Positions 18,011 to 32,100 of a stretch of DNA of 64,000 bases are shown here, in pieces. The translations under genes and the position numbers were made by a program. The notes beneath the pieces were generated by a model. It saw nothing but the letters and a program-made list of their open reading frames with translations, searched no databases and was not told the origin of the DNA. The first letter of the stretch is position 1; every line of letters begins with the position of its first letter. Where the stretch lies: the NCBI RefSeq assembly GCF_020911925.1, contig NZ_CP087134.1, positions 2,418,001 through 2,482,000 of the forward strand, written 5' to 3'. The stretch is from Flavobacterium cupriresistens (GTDB lineage Bacteria; Bacteroidota; Bacteroidia; Flavobacteriales; Flavobacteriaceae).

Positions 18011-19139
18011 AGTTTAAAAAGGTATTACAATTCTTTAGAAGTCTATTGTAGTTACTAAACGTAATTTAATGCTGCCTTTTGATACTTTTTTTAAATTATC
18101 TTGGTTTTTTTAGCAATATATTAACTTTTTCAAGATTTATATAGGAATTTTAGATTTTAATTTTTAAAAGATTCTGAAAAAAGTTTCTTTTGATTAATTT
18201 ATAATAAAAGTTCAATTAATTTTCCCTTTTTTTTAACTTCTTTGCAATTTATAGTCCGTTTTTTGCAACTTTTATTTCTAAGATTTGTTAATATTTCATT
18301 TTGATTTCTAAACTAATGATAGTTTGGATAATTTTTAAATCTTTGAGTCCAAACAATCTTTGCCAAAATATCCCTCTAAAATTGATCTATTGTAAATTTA
18401 GAATATTTTAGACGATTTTTCTACTAAGTTAAGTCATAAAATGCTTATTACGATGTAATTGGCAAGAATCTTCACTGCTGTAAATTGGATATCTATCCAT
18501 ATTATCTATATTTTTTATTATTTCATTTACCATGATTCAATTTGAACTGAAGCTATGTTGCTTTGAATATCAAGGATGAATTTCTTTTATTTTTTTGTTT
18601 TAACATCACGAGGCTAGAAACCGTTTGTCTATATTTTTTGGTAATTTGCCGTAACAAATTAATGAATTACCGAAAATGTTATATTGTTTAAAAAACAGAA
18701 TGATAACTTTCGTATTAGATAATAGATTTAAATTATCGATATGTGTTAAAATTATTTATTAAATTAATTTAAAGTTTTTAATTGCAAAATGCAAAAAGTT
18801 TAATTTTATTTATTGTGTAGGTAAAAGTTTAAACCTTATTGAAAGCAATAATAGTAAATAATTTTTGAAAATTGACTAAATTTAGCTTCAAGTTTTAATA
18901 TTCTCTTGCATAAGATTAAGGATTACATAATAATTTTTAATTAAATTAAATAATCCTTGATATACTAGGATAATTTTTTTTAACTTTTTTATAAAAATTA
19001 GTAGGTTTTTTTTGCTTTTTTTTGTAGGTTTACAATGCGTTTAGTTTTTTATAATTATTTGCACTATTTATATTTTATTTCAATAAACAATTTTAATTAA
19101 AATTCTATAGTATGGATTATTTACATTAATTAATTAATT
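18011..19139. other. Long AT-rich region without recognisable genes
   Basis: The stretch is extremely AT-rich with frequent stops in all frames. A TACGTTTA -7-like box just upstream of the LytTR gene (on the minus strand, near 18058-18065) may be its promoter. I see nothing else I can support. Confidence 0.4.
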
Positions 19140-19776
19140 AAAAATAACCAGATTGCTAATTTGATTTGGGGAAGTCAGTTTAATAAAGAGCACGAAAATT
19201 ATTTTTATTTTTTAAGGAGGCAGAAGCAAAATTATCCTAACGTTTTTTTGGAGTTTATAAATTATTTTGTCTTGGATACTATGCCTTTGAAAGATTTTTA
19301 AATTTGCCCGATGCAGGAAAAATCAAACCTATAAAAACGAGTTTGAAACCTATCCTTCAAAGTTTTTTGATTCTAAAAATAATCGGTCTTACAGGGGGAA
19401 AATGAACTGATTTTGTTTTGTAAATGGAATTTTCCATTCATTACAAAAACACAATTTCACGATGTTCATTTTTTGAAAGCATTAAATAATAAATGTTTGA
19501 TTGTTTTTGAACATAGTCGTTATTTATCTCAAATCATTCAATTAGATTTATTTCAAATTGTAAAAATAAATTAGAGAGATAAAAAAGGTTTAATTCAAAA
19601 GATTGTAAACCAAAACCTTATATCTTTAGAAAATCAAGAAAAAGAATTGAAATATTATTCTAATAATTATGATATAATTTCGGAATTAAAAAACAATTAT
19701 GCTAAAACTTTTGAAGGTTTTAAAACAAGAATTTTAGAGAAAATAACAGTATTAAAATTAGTTCAATATCAATAAA
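19140..19776 (+). pseudogene. Degraded gene of unknown function
   Basis: Coding-like segments on the plus strand can be joined across frames: NQIANLIWGSQFNKEHENYF, then LPDAGKIKPIKTSLKPIL, then ENELILFCKWNFPFITKTQF and, after a TAG near 19574, RDKKGLIQKIVNQNLISLEN and a lysine-rich helical tail ending in VQYQ and a stop. At least two frame changes and one stop interrupt it. The codon-like texture stands out from the surrounding A/T runs. I do not recognise the family; it could be a remnant of any cytosolic protein of about 200 residues. Confidence 0.45.
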
Positions 19777-20162
19777 ATCATCTTTGATAGATCAATAAGA
19801 AACATCAAAAATCAAAAAAAAAATTACCAAAAGGGTTTAATTTAATAAAATATAGCGTATTTGTTACTTTACTCAAAGATTTTATAATTTATCATGTGCA
19901 CTGTTTTTTAATCACATTTCTTTATGGATCGTTCTCAAATATTTTATGAAAGAATTTTTAATAATTATACAATTGCGAAACTTTGGTTATTGTAATTTTT
20001 GAATGCATAAAGATTAAATAAATTAAACATTAATTTTAAAATTACTTTCCTTGTTAATATTATCTTTTTTTTAAGGTTCTTTATTTACGATATCTTATGA
20101 ATGGTATTTTGGATAAAAATCAATGTAAGAAGGAATTGTTTAAAGCAGAAGAGTAAAAAAAA
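19777..20162. other. Upstream region of the giant adhesin operon
   Basis: AT-rich, no gene. No complete TTTG/TAnnTTTG pair was found; a TATTTTGG near 20113 is only a partial -7 match. No 21-bp-phased repeat was found here either. Confidence 0.3.
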
Positions 20163-23100
20163 ATGATTTGTTACTGTCTATCTAAAATTTTTATTATGAA
20201 GGAAAATTTTACCTTACACATTTTTTTTAGTTGCCTTAAGTTTTTAAAAGAACATTTATTTGCAAATTTTAATCATAAAATGGCGTGTATACTTGCAACA
20301 GTTAAATTGCTTTCTCAAAGACCGTCGATAAAGCTTCAAATGCTATTTTGCTTGGTTCTTTTTTGTATTTTTAGTGTTCATCTTCAAGCTCAAACAGGTT
20401 GTAGGAATGTCATTCGAAATGGTACTTTTTCAGGAAGTTTTATTCAATATGCAAATCCTAATGAAGCATGGCTTCCAGCTACTGGAGCATGGGTACTTAA
20501 TACAACAACAGGAATTGCTGTTAATAATCTCAATGGAGTAACAAATTCTGCAATGACTCAAAATGTAGGAGGTATTTCTTTTACACCTGTTGCTGGTACA
20601 GTAAGCTTGTATTTTGATCTTTGGGCAGGAAATTCTGGAGATACAAATGGAGCAAGTACTGCTACTTTAACCGTTTCTCTTGGAGGTACAATATACGCTA
20701 CATTTACAAATCCAACTGGAGCAGGAGCAGTAACAGCTACCCCAAGTAACGGAGCGACTATATCTGGTTTTACTGCAGGCGTGGTGCCAACAATATTTAG
20801 ATTAGTGAGCTCACAGATAAGGATTGATATTCCTTGGACTCAAACCCCTGCAAACAATGTCGCTGCCTTATCTTTCTCAGCTACTACTCCTGCAGCAGGG
20901 GACGATTGGGGTGTTGATAATATATACATAGGAGCTAATTGTATAGATTCAGATCAAGATTTGGTAGTTGATGTGGTTGATATAGATGATGATAACGATG
21001 GTATTCGAGATGTAGATGAAGGTTTCACAAGTTGTTCTCCTAATATCACACCAAATCAAACCACTTCAATTACGGAAGGTGCAGCAGTAAATAATACCAA
21101 TATAAGTATATCTAATGATTACAGGATAGTTGGTTCAACTGCAACACAAGCAAACCAAACTTCGGCAAGAGTTTCCTTGTCAGCTAGAACAGGAGCGACG
21201 ACTAATGAGATTGGAATTGATTTAACCACTAATGGATCTGTTCAGTTTACAAATAATGCTGGGTCTGCAGCAGGACAATTTGCAGAAGTGACTTATGAAT
21301 TTAACAAACCCATTGATGCTGTTTTAACTTGGCAGACAGGTAATACTTTTGACGATGTAGAAGAGTATAGTGTTGAATATGATGCTGGAGTAATTTCTGC
21401 CACTTATACAGCAGGAGGTACTGCAAATTTAACTGTTACACAAATACCAGGCAAAATATCACTTAATTCAACCATTGATATTGCTAGTGCTTCAAATCTT
21501 TGGAATATTGATTTGAAAAATGTTACACGTTTAGTTATCAGAAGATCTGATACAGGTGCGGGGGGAGCAATTGGGGGAATTACGATTACTCCATCAACAT
21601 TTTGTGATAGGGATACAGATGGGGATTTAGTTCCAGATCATCTTGATGTTGATTCTGACCAGGATGGATGCTATGATGCCCAAGAGGCCGGTAGTGCTCA
21701 AACCGTATCTAGTTCAGGTACTATTGGGGGGACTTATGGTGCTAATGGTTTATCTAGTCTAGTAGAAACGAATGACACAGCAGCTGCAGGAATTAATTAC
21801 GCTATTGCACAAACCTCAGGGATAAACAATTTTATGCAAGCGTCTGTATTTACATCTTGTTTGATAGCAGGATTGGATAGTGATGGGGATCTTGTTTCAG
21901 ATAGATATGATCTGGATGATGATAACGACGGAATTCTTGATACTGATGAAAATACTTGTGCAGTATTAGCCAACAGAATTACAGGAAACTTTTCAGGTTC
22001 AGGACCGTTTACTGGTTCAACATTTGATGGTGTGAATGTGACGGCCACAGTTGCTAACGCCGCAAATACCAGTGTGACAAACACAGCAGGTACTTTTGCC
22101 AATCAGCCTACTTTTTGGAGCGAAGCAGTAAACAACCTACCTTCGTTTCAAACAGTCTTTACTTGGGATACATCCCCTGAAAGCTATATAGTCAACATAG
22201 ATCAAGCTAATGATGATAAAGGATCGGCAACGATTACATTTACATTTAGTCAGCCTGTGTACAACCCTATTATTCATTTAGACAGGATAGGAGGGCTTTC
22301 AGGGGTTACTCCAAATTCTGCTCTTTTTACGGTTACTACGCCCGGTGCAACACTTAAAAAGCTGGCAGGAACAAGTAATCTATATGTTACTCCTACTACT
22401 TTTAGAAGAGTTACTGAAATGAATGTAAATCCACTGATTGCACCTGCTGTAGCTTCCGAAGCTTCTGCATTGCCGGAAGATGGTACTGCTGCTGGCTCCT
22501 TGTTGGTTGAAGGAGTTTATTCTTCATTGACATTTAACTGGACAGGAAAGGGAGCCGAAGGTGCTGGAGGTGATGGTATCGAATTTATTTTCTCTTTGTG
22601 CCGAGCGGTTGATACTGATGGCGATGGAATTGCGAATTTACTTGATCTGGATTCAGATAATGATGGTTGCTCAGATTCTAATGAGTATTATAACAATGCT
22701 ACAAGCGCAGCTTCAGGACAGCAATTTGGTCAATCAGGAGGAGCAGTAGCACCAGTAAACTCGCAAGGTACTGTAACCACAGCCTCTTATACGGGGAGTT
22801 ACACAAACGTAACAAATAATGCTATTTCAACAGCATGTACTGCCAACATATCTATCAACAAAACAGTAAACAACGCTACACCGAATGTAGGGAGCAATGT
22901 AGTGTTTACCTTAACAGCAAGCAATGCAGGTCCAAGTGCTGCAACAGGAGTAGCGGTTAACGATTTATTACCATCGGGTTATACCTTTGTAAGTTCAAGT
23001 ACAGCCACAGGTACGTACACTAGCGGAACAGGGTTATGGAGTGTAGGTGCATTAGCCAATGGGGCAAGTGCTACCTTAACGATCACCGCGACTGTAAATG

Positions 23101-26100
23101 CTACAGGTAGTTATGCCAATACCGCTACAATCGCAGCAAATGAAGCAGACCCAACTCCAGGTAACAATACCGCCACCAGTACACCAGTACCAGTTGCACA
23201 ATCCAATGTAAGTATAGCTAAAACAGTAAACAACGCTACACCGAATGTAGGGAGCAATGTAGTGTTTACCTTAACAGCAAGCAATGCAGGTCCAAGTGCT
23301 GCAACAGGAGTAGCGGTTAACGATTTATTACCATCGGGTTATACCTTTGTAAGTTCAAGTACAGCCACAGGTACGTACACTAGCGGAACAGGGTTATGGA
23401 GTGTAGGTGCATTAGCCAATGGGGCAAGTGCTACCTTAACGATCACCGCCACTGTAAATGCTACAGGTAGTTATGCCAATACCGCTACAATCGCAGCAAA
23501 TGAAGCAGACCCAACTCCAGGTAACAATACCGCCACCAGTACACCAGTACCAGTTGCACAATCCAATGTAAGTATAGCTAAAACAGTAAACAACGCTACA
23601 CCGAATGTAGGGAGCAATGTAGTGTTTACCTTAACAGCAAGCAATGCAGGTCCAAGTGCTGCAACAGGAGTAGCGGTTAACGATTTATTACCATCGGGTT
23701 ATACCTTTGTAAGTTCAAGTACAGCCACAGGTACGTACACTAGCGGAACAGGGTTATGGAGTGTAGGTGCATTAGCCAATGGGGCAAGTGCTACCTTAAC
23801 GATCACCGCCACTGTAAATGCTACAGGTAGTTATGCCAATACCGCTACAATCGCAGCAAATGAAGCAGACCCAACTCCAGGTAACAATACCGCCACCAGT
23901 ACACCAGTACCAGTTGCACAATCCAATGTAAGTATAGCTAAAACAGTAAACAACGCTACACCGAATGTAGGGAGCAATGTAGTGTTTACCTTAACAGCAA
24001 GCAATGCAGGTCCAAGTGCTGCAACAGGAGTAGCGGTTAACGATTTATTACCATCGGGTTATACCTTTGTAAGTTCAAGTACAGCCACAGGTACGTACAC
24101 TAGCGGAACAGGGTTATGGAGTGTAGGTGCATTAGCCAATGGGGCAAGTGCTACCTTAACGATCACCGCCACTGTAAATGCTACAGGTAGTTATGCCAAT
24201 ACCGCTACAATCGCAGCAAATGAAGCAGACCCAACTCCAGGTAACAATACCGCCACCAGTACACCAGTACCAGTTGCACAATCCAATGTAAGTATAGCTA
24301 AAACAGTAAACAACGCTACACCGAATGTAGGGAGCAATGTAGTGTTTACCTTAACAGCAAGCAATGCAGGTCCAAGTGCTGCAACAGGAGTAGCGGTTAA
24401 CGATTTATTACCATCGGGTTATACCTTTGTAAGTTCAAGTACAGCCACAGGTACGTACACTAGCGGAACAGGGTTATGGAGTGTAGGTGCATTAGCCAAT
24501 GGGGCAAGTGCTACCTTAACGATCACCGCGACTGTAAATGCTACAGGTAGTTATGCCAATACCGCTACAATCGCAGCAAATGAAGCAGACCCAACTCCAG
24601 GTAACAATACCGCCACCAGTACACCAGTACCAGTTGCACAATCCAATGTAAGTATAGCTAAAACAGTAAACAACGCTACACCGAATGTAGGGAGCAATGT
24701 AGTGTTTACCTTAACAGCAAGCAATGCAGGTCCAAGTGCTGCAACAGGAGTAGCGGTTAACGATTTATTACCATCGGGTTATACCTTTGTAAGTTCAAGT
24801 ACAGCCACAGGTACGTACACTAGCGGAACAGGGTTATGGAGTGTAGGTGCATTAGCCAATGGGGCAAGTGCTACCTTAACGATCACCGCCACTGTAAATG
24901 CTACAGGTAGTTATGCCAATACCGCTACAATCGCAGCAAATGAAGCAGACCCAACTCCAGGTAACAATACCGCCACCAGTACACCAGTACCAGTTGCACA
25001 ATCCAATGTAAGTATAGCTAAAACAGTAAACAACGCTACACCGAATGTAGGGAGCAATGTAGTGTTTACCTTAACAGCAAGCAATGCAGGTCCAAGTGCT
25101 GCAACAGGAGTAGCGGTTAACGATTTATTACCATCGGGTTATACCTTTGTAAGTTCAAGTACAGCCACAGGTACGTACACTAGCGGAACAGGGTTATGGA
25201 GTGTAGGTGCATTAGCCAATGGGGCAAGTGCTACCTTAACGATCACCGCCACTGTAAATGCTACAGGTAGTTATGCCAATACCGCTACAATCGCAGCAAA
25301 TGAAGCAGACCCAACTCCAGGTAACAATACCGCCACCAGTACACCAGTACCAGTTGCAGTAAATGTAATAGATGCTGTAAATGACAACGCTATAGTTGCA
25401 ACAGCATCAACACCAATAATAGTTCAAAACGTAACAATCAACGATACGTTGAACGGAGTAGCAGTAACAGCTGCGAATACGGATGTAACACCAATCACTA
25501 CAGGACCATTAAATGTAGATGCTAACGGAGTTTTAACTCTAGCGGCCAACACGGCATCAGGCAGTTACACGGTAGTGTATGAGATCTGTGAAGTGGGGGC
25601 CAACCCAATCAATTGCGATCAGGCAACTGTTACGGTAGTTGTAAGCAACGCAATTGTTGCCACTGACGATACCCCAGCAGCAGTAGCCACAGGGGACAGC
25701 ACTCCAAGTGTAGCAGCCAATGATACATTAGACGGAATTCCGGTAGTAATCGGAACCAGCCCAGGCCAGGTAAGCTTGACAGGAGTAACGGTTCCGGCCG
25801 GCCTGACCCTGAATGCAGACGGAACAATTACGGTGAACGCCAACACGGCATCAGGCAGTTACACGGTAGTGTATGAGATCTGTGAAGTGGGGGCCAACCC
25901 AATCAATTGCGATCAGGCAACTGTTACGGTAGTTGTAAGCAACGCAATTGTTGCCACTGACGATACCCCAGCAGCAGTAGCCACAGGGGACAGCACTCCA
26001 AGTGTAGCAGCCAATGATACATTAGACGGAATTCCGGTAGTAATCGGAACCAGCCCAGGCCAGGTAAGCTTGACAGGAGTAACGGTTCCGGCCGGCCTGA

Positions 26101-29100
26101 CCCTGAATGCAGACGGAACAATTACGGTGAACGCCAACACGGCATCAGGCAGTTACACGGTAGTGTATGAGATCTGTGAAGTGGGGGCCAACCCAATCAA
26201 TTGCGATCAGGCAACTGTTACGGTAGTTGTAAGCAACGCAATTGTTGCCACTGACGATACCCCAGCAGCAGTAGCCACAGGGGACAGCACCCCAAGTGTA
26301 GCAGCCAATGATACATTAGACGGAATTCCGGTAGTAATCGGAACCAGCCCAGGCCAGGTAAGCTTGACAGGAGTAACGGTTCCGGCCGGCCTGACCCTGA
26401 ATGCAGACGGAACAATTACGGTGAACGCCAACACGGCATCAGGCAGTTACACGGTAGTGTATGAGATCTGTGAAGTGGGGGCCAACCCAATCAATTGCGA
26501 TCAGGCAACTGTTACGGTAGTTGTAAGCAACGCAATTGTTGCCACTGACGATACCCCAGCAGCAGTAGCCACAGGGGACAGCACTCCAAGTGTAGCAGCC
26601 AATGATACATTAGACGGAATTCCGGTAGTAATCGGAACCAGCCCAGGCCAGGTAAGCTTGACAGGAGTAACGGTTCCGGCCGGCCTGACCCTGAATGCAG
26701 ACGGAACAATTACGGTGAACGCCAACACGGCATCAGGCAGTTACACGGTAGTGTATGAGATCTGTGAAGTGGGGGCCAACCCAATCAATTGCGATCAGGC
26801 AACTGTTACGGTAGTTGTAAGCAACGCAATTGTTGCCACTGACGATACCCCAGCAGCAGTAGCCACAGGGGACAGCACTCCAAGTGTAGCAGCCAATGAT
26901 ACATTAGACGGAATTCCGGTAGTAATCGGAACCAGCCCAGGCCAGGTAAGCTTGACAGGAGTAACGGTTCCGGCCGGCCTGACCCTGAATGCAGACGGAA
27001 CAATTACGGTGAACGCCAACACGGCATCAGGCAGTTACACGGTAGTGTATGAGATCTGTGAAGTGGGGGCCAACCCAATCAATTGCGATCAGGCAACTGT
27101 TACGGTAGTTGTAAGCAACGCAATTGTTGCCACTGACGATACCCCAGCAGCAGTAGCCACAGGGGACAGCACTCCAAGTGTAGCAGCCAATGATACATTA
27201 GACGGAATTCCGGTAGTAATCGGAACCAGCCCAGGCCAGGTAAGCTTGACAGGAGTAATGGTTCCGGCCGGCCTGACCCTGAATGCAGACGGAACAATTA
27301 CGGTGAACGCCAACACGGCATCAGGCAGTTACACGGTAGTGTATGAGATCTGTGAAGTGGGGGCCAACCCAATCAATTGCGATCAGGCAACTGTTACGGT
27401 AGTTGTAAGCAACGCAATTGTTGCCACTGACGATACCCCAGCAGCAGTAGCCACAGGGGACAGCACCCCAAGTGTAGCAGCCAATGATACATTAGACGGA
27501 ATTCCGGTAGTAATCGGAACCAGCCCAGGCCAGGTAAGCTTGACAGGAGTAATGGTTCCGGCCGGCCTGACCCTGAATGCAGACGGAACAATTACGGTGA
27601 ACGCCAACACGGCATCAGGCAGTTACACGGTAGTGTATGAGATCTGTGAAGTGGGGGCCAACCCAATCAATTGCGATCAGGCAACTGTTACGGTAGTTGT
27701 AAGCAACGCAATTGTTGCCACTGACGATACCCCAGCAGCAGTAGCCACAGGGGACAGCACCCCAAGTGTAGCAGCCAATGATACATTAGACGGAATTCCG
27801 GTAGTAATCGGAACCAGCCCAGGCCAGGTAAGCTTGACAGGAGTAACGGTTCCGGCCGGCCTGACCCTGAATGCAGACGGAACAATTACGGTGAACGCCA
27901 ACACGGCATCAGGCAGTTACACGGTAGTGTATGAGATCTGTGAAGTGGGGGCCAACCCAATCAATTGCGATCAGGCAACTGTTACGGTAGTTGTAAGCAA
28001 CGCAATTGTTGCCACTGACGATACCCCAGCAGCAGTAGCCACAGGGGACAGCACTCCAAGTGTAGCAGCCAATGATACATTAGACGGAATTCCGGTAGTA
28101 ATCGGAACCAGCCCAGGCCAGGTAAGCTTGACAGGAGTAACGGTTCCGGCCGGCCTGACCCTGAATGCAGACGGAACAATTACGGTGAACGCCAACACGG
28201 CATCAGGCAGTTACACGGTAGTGTATGAGATCTGTGAAGTGGGGGCCAACCCAATCAATTGCGATCAGGCAACTGTTACGGTAGTTGTAAGCAACGCAAT
28301 TGTTGCCACTGACGATACCCCAGCAGCAGTAGCCACAGGGGACAGCACCCCAAGTGTAGCAGCCAATGATACATTAGACGGAATTCCGGTAGTAATCGGA
28401 ACCAGCCCAGGCCAGGTAAGCTTGACAGGAGTAATGGTTCCGGCCGGCCTGACCCTGAATGCAGACGGAACAATTACGGTGAACGCCAACACGGCATCAG
28501 GCAGTTACACGGTAGTGTATGAGATCTGTGAAGTGGGGGCCAACCCAATCAATTGCGATCAGGCAACTGTTACGGTAGTTGTAAGCAACGCAATTGTTGC
28601 CACTGACGATACCCCAGCAGCAGTAGCCACAGGGGACAGCACCCCAAGTGTAGCAGCCAATGATACATTAGACGGAATTCCGGTAGTAATCGGAACCAGC
28701 CCAGGCCAGGTAAGCTTGACAGGAGTAACGGTTCCGGCCGGCCTGACCCTGAATGCAGACGGAACAATTACGGTGAACGCCAACACGGCATCAGGCAGTT
28801 ACACGGTAGTGTATGAGATCTGTGAAGTGGGGGCCAACCCAATCAATTGCGATCAGGCAACTGTTACGGTAGTTGTAAGCAACGCAATTGTTGCCACTGA
28901 CGATACCCCAGCAGCAGTAGCCACAGGGGACAGCACTCCAAGTGTAGCAGCCAATGATACATTAGACGGAATTCCGGTAGTAATCGGAACCAGCCCAGGC
29001 CAGGTAAGCTTGACAGGAGTAACGGTTCCGGCCGGCCTGACCCTGAATGCAGACGGAACAATTACGGTGAACGCCAACACGGCATCAGGCAGTTACACGG

Positions 29101-32100
29101 TAGTGTATGAGATCTGTGAAGTGGGGGCCAACCCAATCAATTGCGATCAGGCAACTGTTACGGTAGTTGTAAGCAACGCAATTGTTGCCACTGACGATAC
29201 CCCAGCAGCAGTAGCCACAGGGGACAGCACTCCAAGTGTAGCAGCCAATGATACATTAGACGGAATTCCGGTAGTAATCGGAACCAGCCCAGGCCAGGTA
29301 AGCTTGACAGGAGTAACGGTTCCGGCCGGCCTGACCCTGAATGCAGACGGAACAATTACGGTGAACGCCAACACGGCATCAGGCAGTTACACGGTAGTGT
29401 ATGAGATCTGTGAAGTGGGGGCCAACCCAATCAATTGCGATCAGGCAACTGTTACGGTAGTTGTAAGCAACGCAATTGTTGCCACTGACGATACCCCAGC
29501 AGCAGTAGCCACAGGGGACAGCACTCCAAGTGTAGCAGCCAATGATACATTAGACGGAATTCCGGTAGTAATCGGAACCAGCCCAGGCCAGGTAAGCTTG
29601 ACAGGAGTAATGGTTCCGGCCGGCCTGACCCTGAATGCAGACGGAACAATTACGGTGAACGCCAACACGGCATCAGGCAGTTACACGGTAGTGTATGAGA
29701 TCTGTGAAGTGGGGGCCAACCCAATCAATTGCGATCAGGCAACTGTTACGGTAGTTGTAAGCAACGCAATTGTTGCCACTGACGATACCCCAGCAGCAGT
29801 AGCCACAGGGGACAGCACTCCAAGTGTAGCAGCCAATGATACATTAGACGGAATTCCGGTAGTAATCGGAACCAGCCCAGGCCAGGTAAGCTTGACAGGA
29901 GTAACGGTTCCGGCCGGCCTGACCCTGAATGCAGACGGAACAATTACGGTGAACGCCAACACGGCATCAGGCAGTTACACGGTAGTGTATGAGATCTGTG
30001 AAGTGGGGGCCAACCCAATCAATTGCGATCAGGCAACTGTTACGGTAGTTGTAAGCAACGCAATTGTTGCCACTGACGATACCCCAGCAGCAGTAGCCAC
30101 AGGGGACAGCACTCCAAGTGTAGCAGCCAATGATACATTAGACGGAATTCCGGTAGTAATCGGAACCAGCCCAGGCCAGGTAAGCTTGACAGGAGTAACG
30201 GTTCCGGCCGGCCTGACCCTGAATGCAGACGGAACAATTACGGTGAACGCCAACACGGCATCAGGCAGTTACACGGTAGTGTATGAGATCTGTGAAGTGG
30301 GGGCCAACCCAATCAATTGCGATCAGGCAACTGTTACGGTAGTTGTAAGCAACGCAATTGTTGCCACTGACGATACCCCAGCAGCAGTAGCCACAGGGGA
30401 CAGCACTCCAAGTGTAGCAGCCAATGATACATTAGACGGAATTCCGGTAGTAATCGGAACCAGCCCAGGCCAGGTAAGCTTGACAGGAGTAATGGTTCCG
30501 GCCGGCCTGACCCTGAATGCAGACGGAACAATTACGGTGAACGCCAACACGGCATCAGGCAGTTACACGGTAGTGTATGAGATCTGTGAAGTGGGGGCCA
30601 ACCCAATCAATTGCGATCAGGCAACTGTTACGGTAGTTGTAAGCAACGCAATTGTTGCCACTGACGATACCCCAGCAGCAGTAGCCACAGGGGACAGCAC
30701 CCCAAGTGTAGCAGCCAATGATACATTAGACGGAATTCCGGTAGTAATCGGAACCAGCCCAGGCCAGGTAAGCTTGACAGGAGTAATGGTTCCGGCCGGC
30801 CTGACCCTGAATGCAGACGGAACAATTACGGTGAACGCCAACACGGCATCAGGCAGTTACACGGTAGTGTATGAGATCTGTGAAGTGGGGGCCAACCCAA
30901 TCAATTGCGATCAGGCAACTGTTACGGTAGTTGTAAGCAACGCAATTGTTGCCACTGACGATACCCCAGCAGCAGTAGCCACAGGGGACAGCACCCCAAG
31001 TGTAGCAGCCAATGATACATTAGACGGAATTCCGGTAGTAATCGGAACCAGCCCAGGCCAGGTAAGCTTGACAGGAGTAACGGTTCCGGCCGGCCTGACC
31101 CTGAATGCAGACGGAACAATTACGGTGAACGCCAACACGGCATCAGGCAGTTACACGGTAGTGTATGAGATCTGTGAAGTGGGGGCCAACCCAATCAATT
31201 GCGATCAGGCAACTGTTACGGTAGTTGTAAGCAACGCAATTGTTGCCACTGACGATACCCCAGCAGCAGTAGCCACAGGGGACAGCACTCCAAGTGTAGC
31301 AGCCAATGATACATTAGACGGAATTCCGGTAGTAATCGGAACCAGCCCAGGCCAGGTAAGCTTGACAGGAGTAACGGTTCCGGCCGGCCTGACCCTGAAT
31401 GCAGACGGAACAATTACGGTGAACGCCAACACGGCATCAGGCAGTTACACGGTAGTGTATGAGATCTGTGAAGTGGGGGCCAACCCAATCAATTGCGATC
31501 AGGCAACTGTTACGGTAGTTGTAAGCAACGCAATTGTTGCCACTGACGATACCCCAGCAGCAGTAGCCACAGGGGACAGCACTCCAAGTGTAGCAGCCAA
31601 TGATACATTAGACGGAATTCCGGTAGTAATCGGAACCAGCCCAGGCCAGGTAAGCTTGACAGGAGTAACGGTTCCGGCCGGCCTGACCCTGAATGCAGAC
31701 GGAACAATTACGGTGAACGCCAACACGGCATCAGGCAGTTACACGGTAGTGTATGAGATCTGTGAAGTGGGGGCCAACCCAATCAATTGCGATCAGGCAA
31801 CTGTTACGGTAGTTGTAAGCAACGCAATTGTTGCCACTGACGATACCCCAGCAGCAGTAGCCACAGGGGACAGCACTCCAAGTGTAGCAGCCAATGATAC
31901 ATTAGACGGAATTCCGGTAGTAATCGGAACCAGCCCAGGCCAGGTAAGCTTGACAGGAGTAATGGTTCCGGCCGGCCTGACCCTGAATGCAGACGGAACA
32001 ATTACGGTGAACGCCAACACGGCATCAGGCAGTTACACGGTAGTGTATGAGATCTGTGAAGTGGGGGCCAACCCAATCAATTGCGATCAGGCAACTGTTA

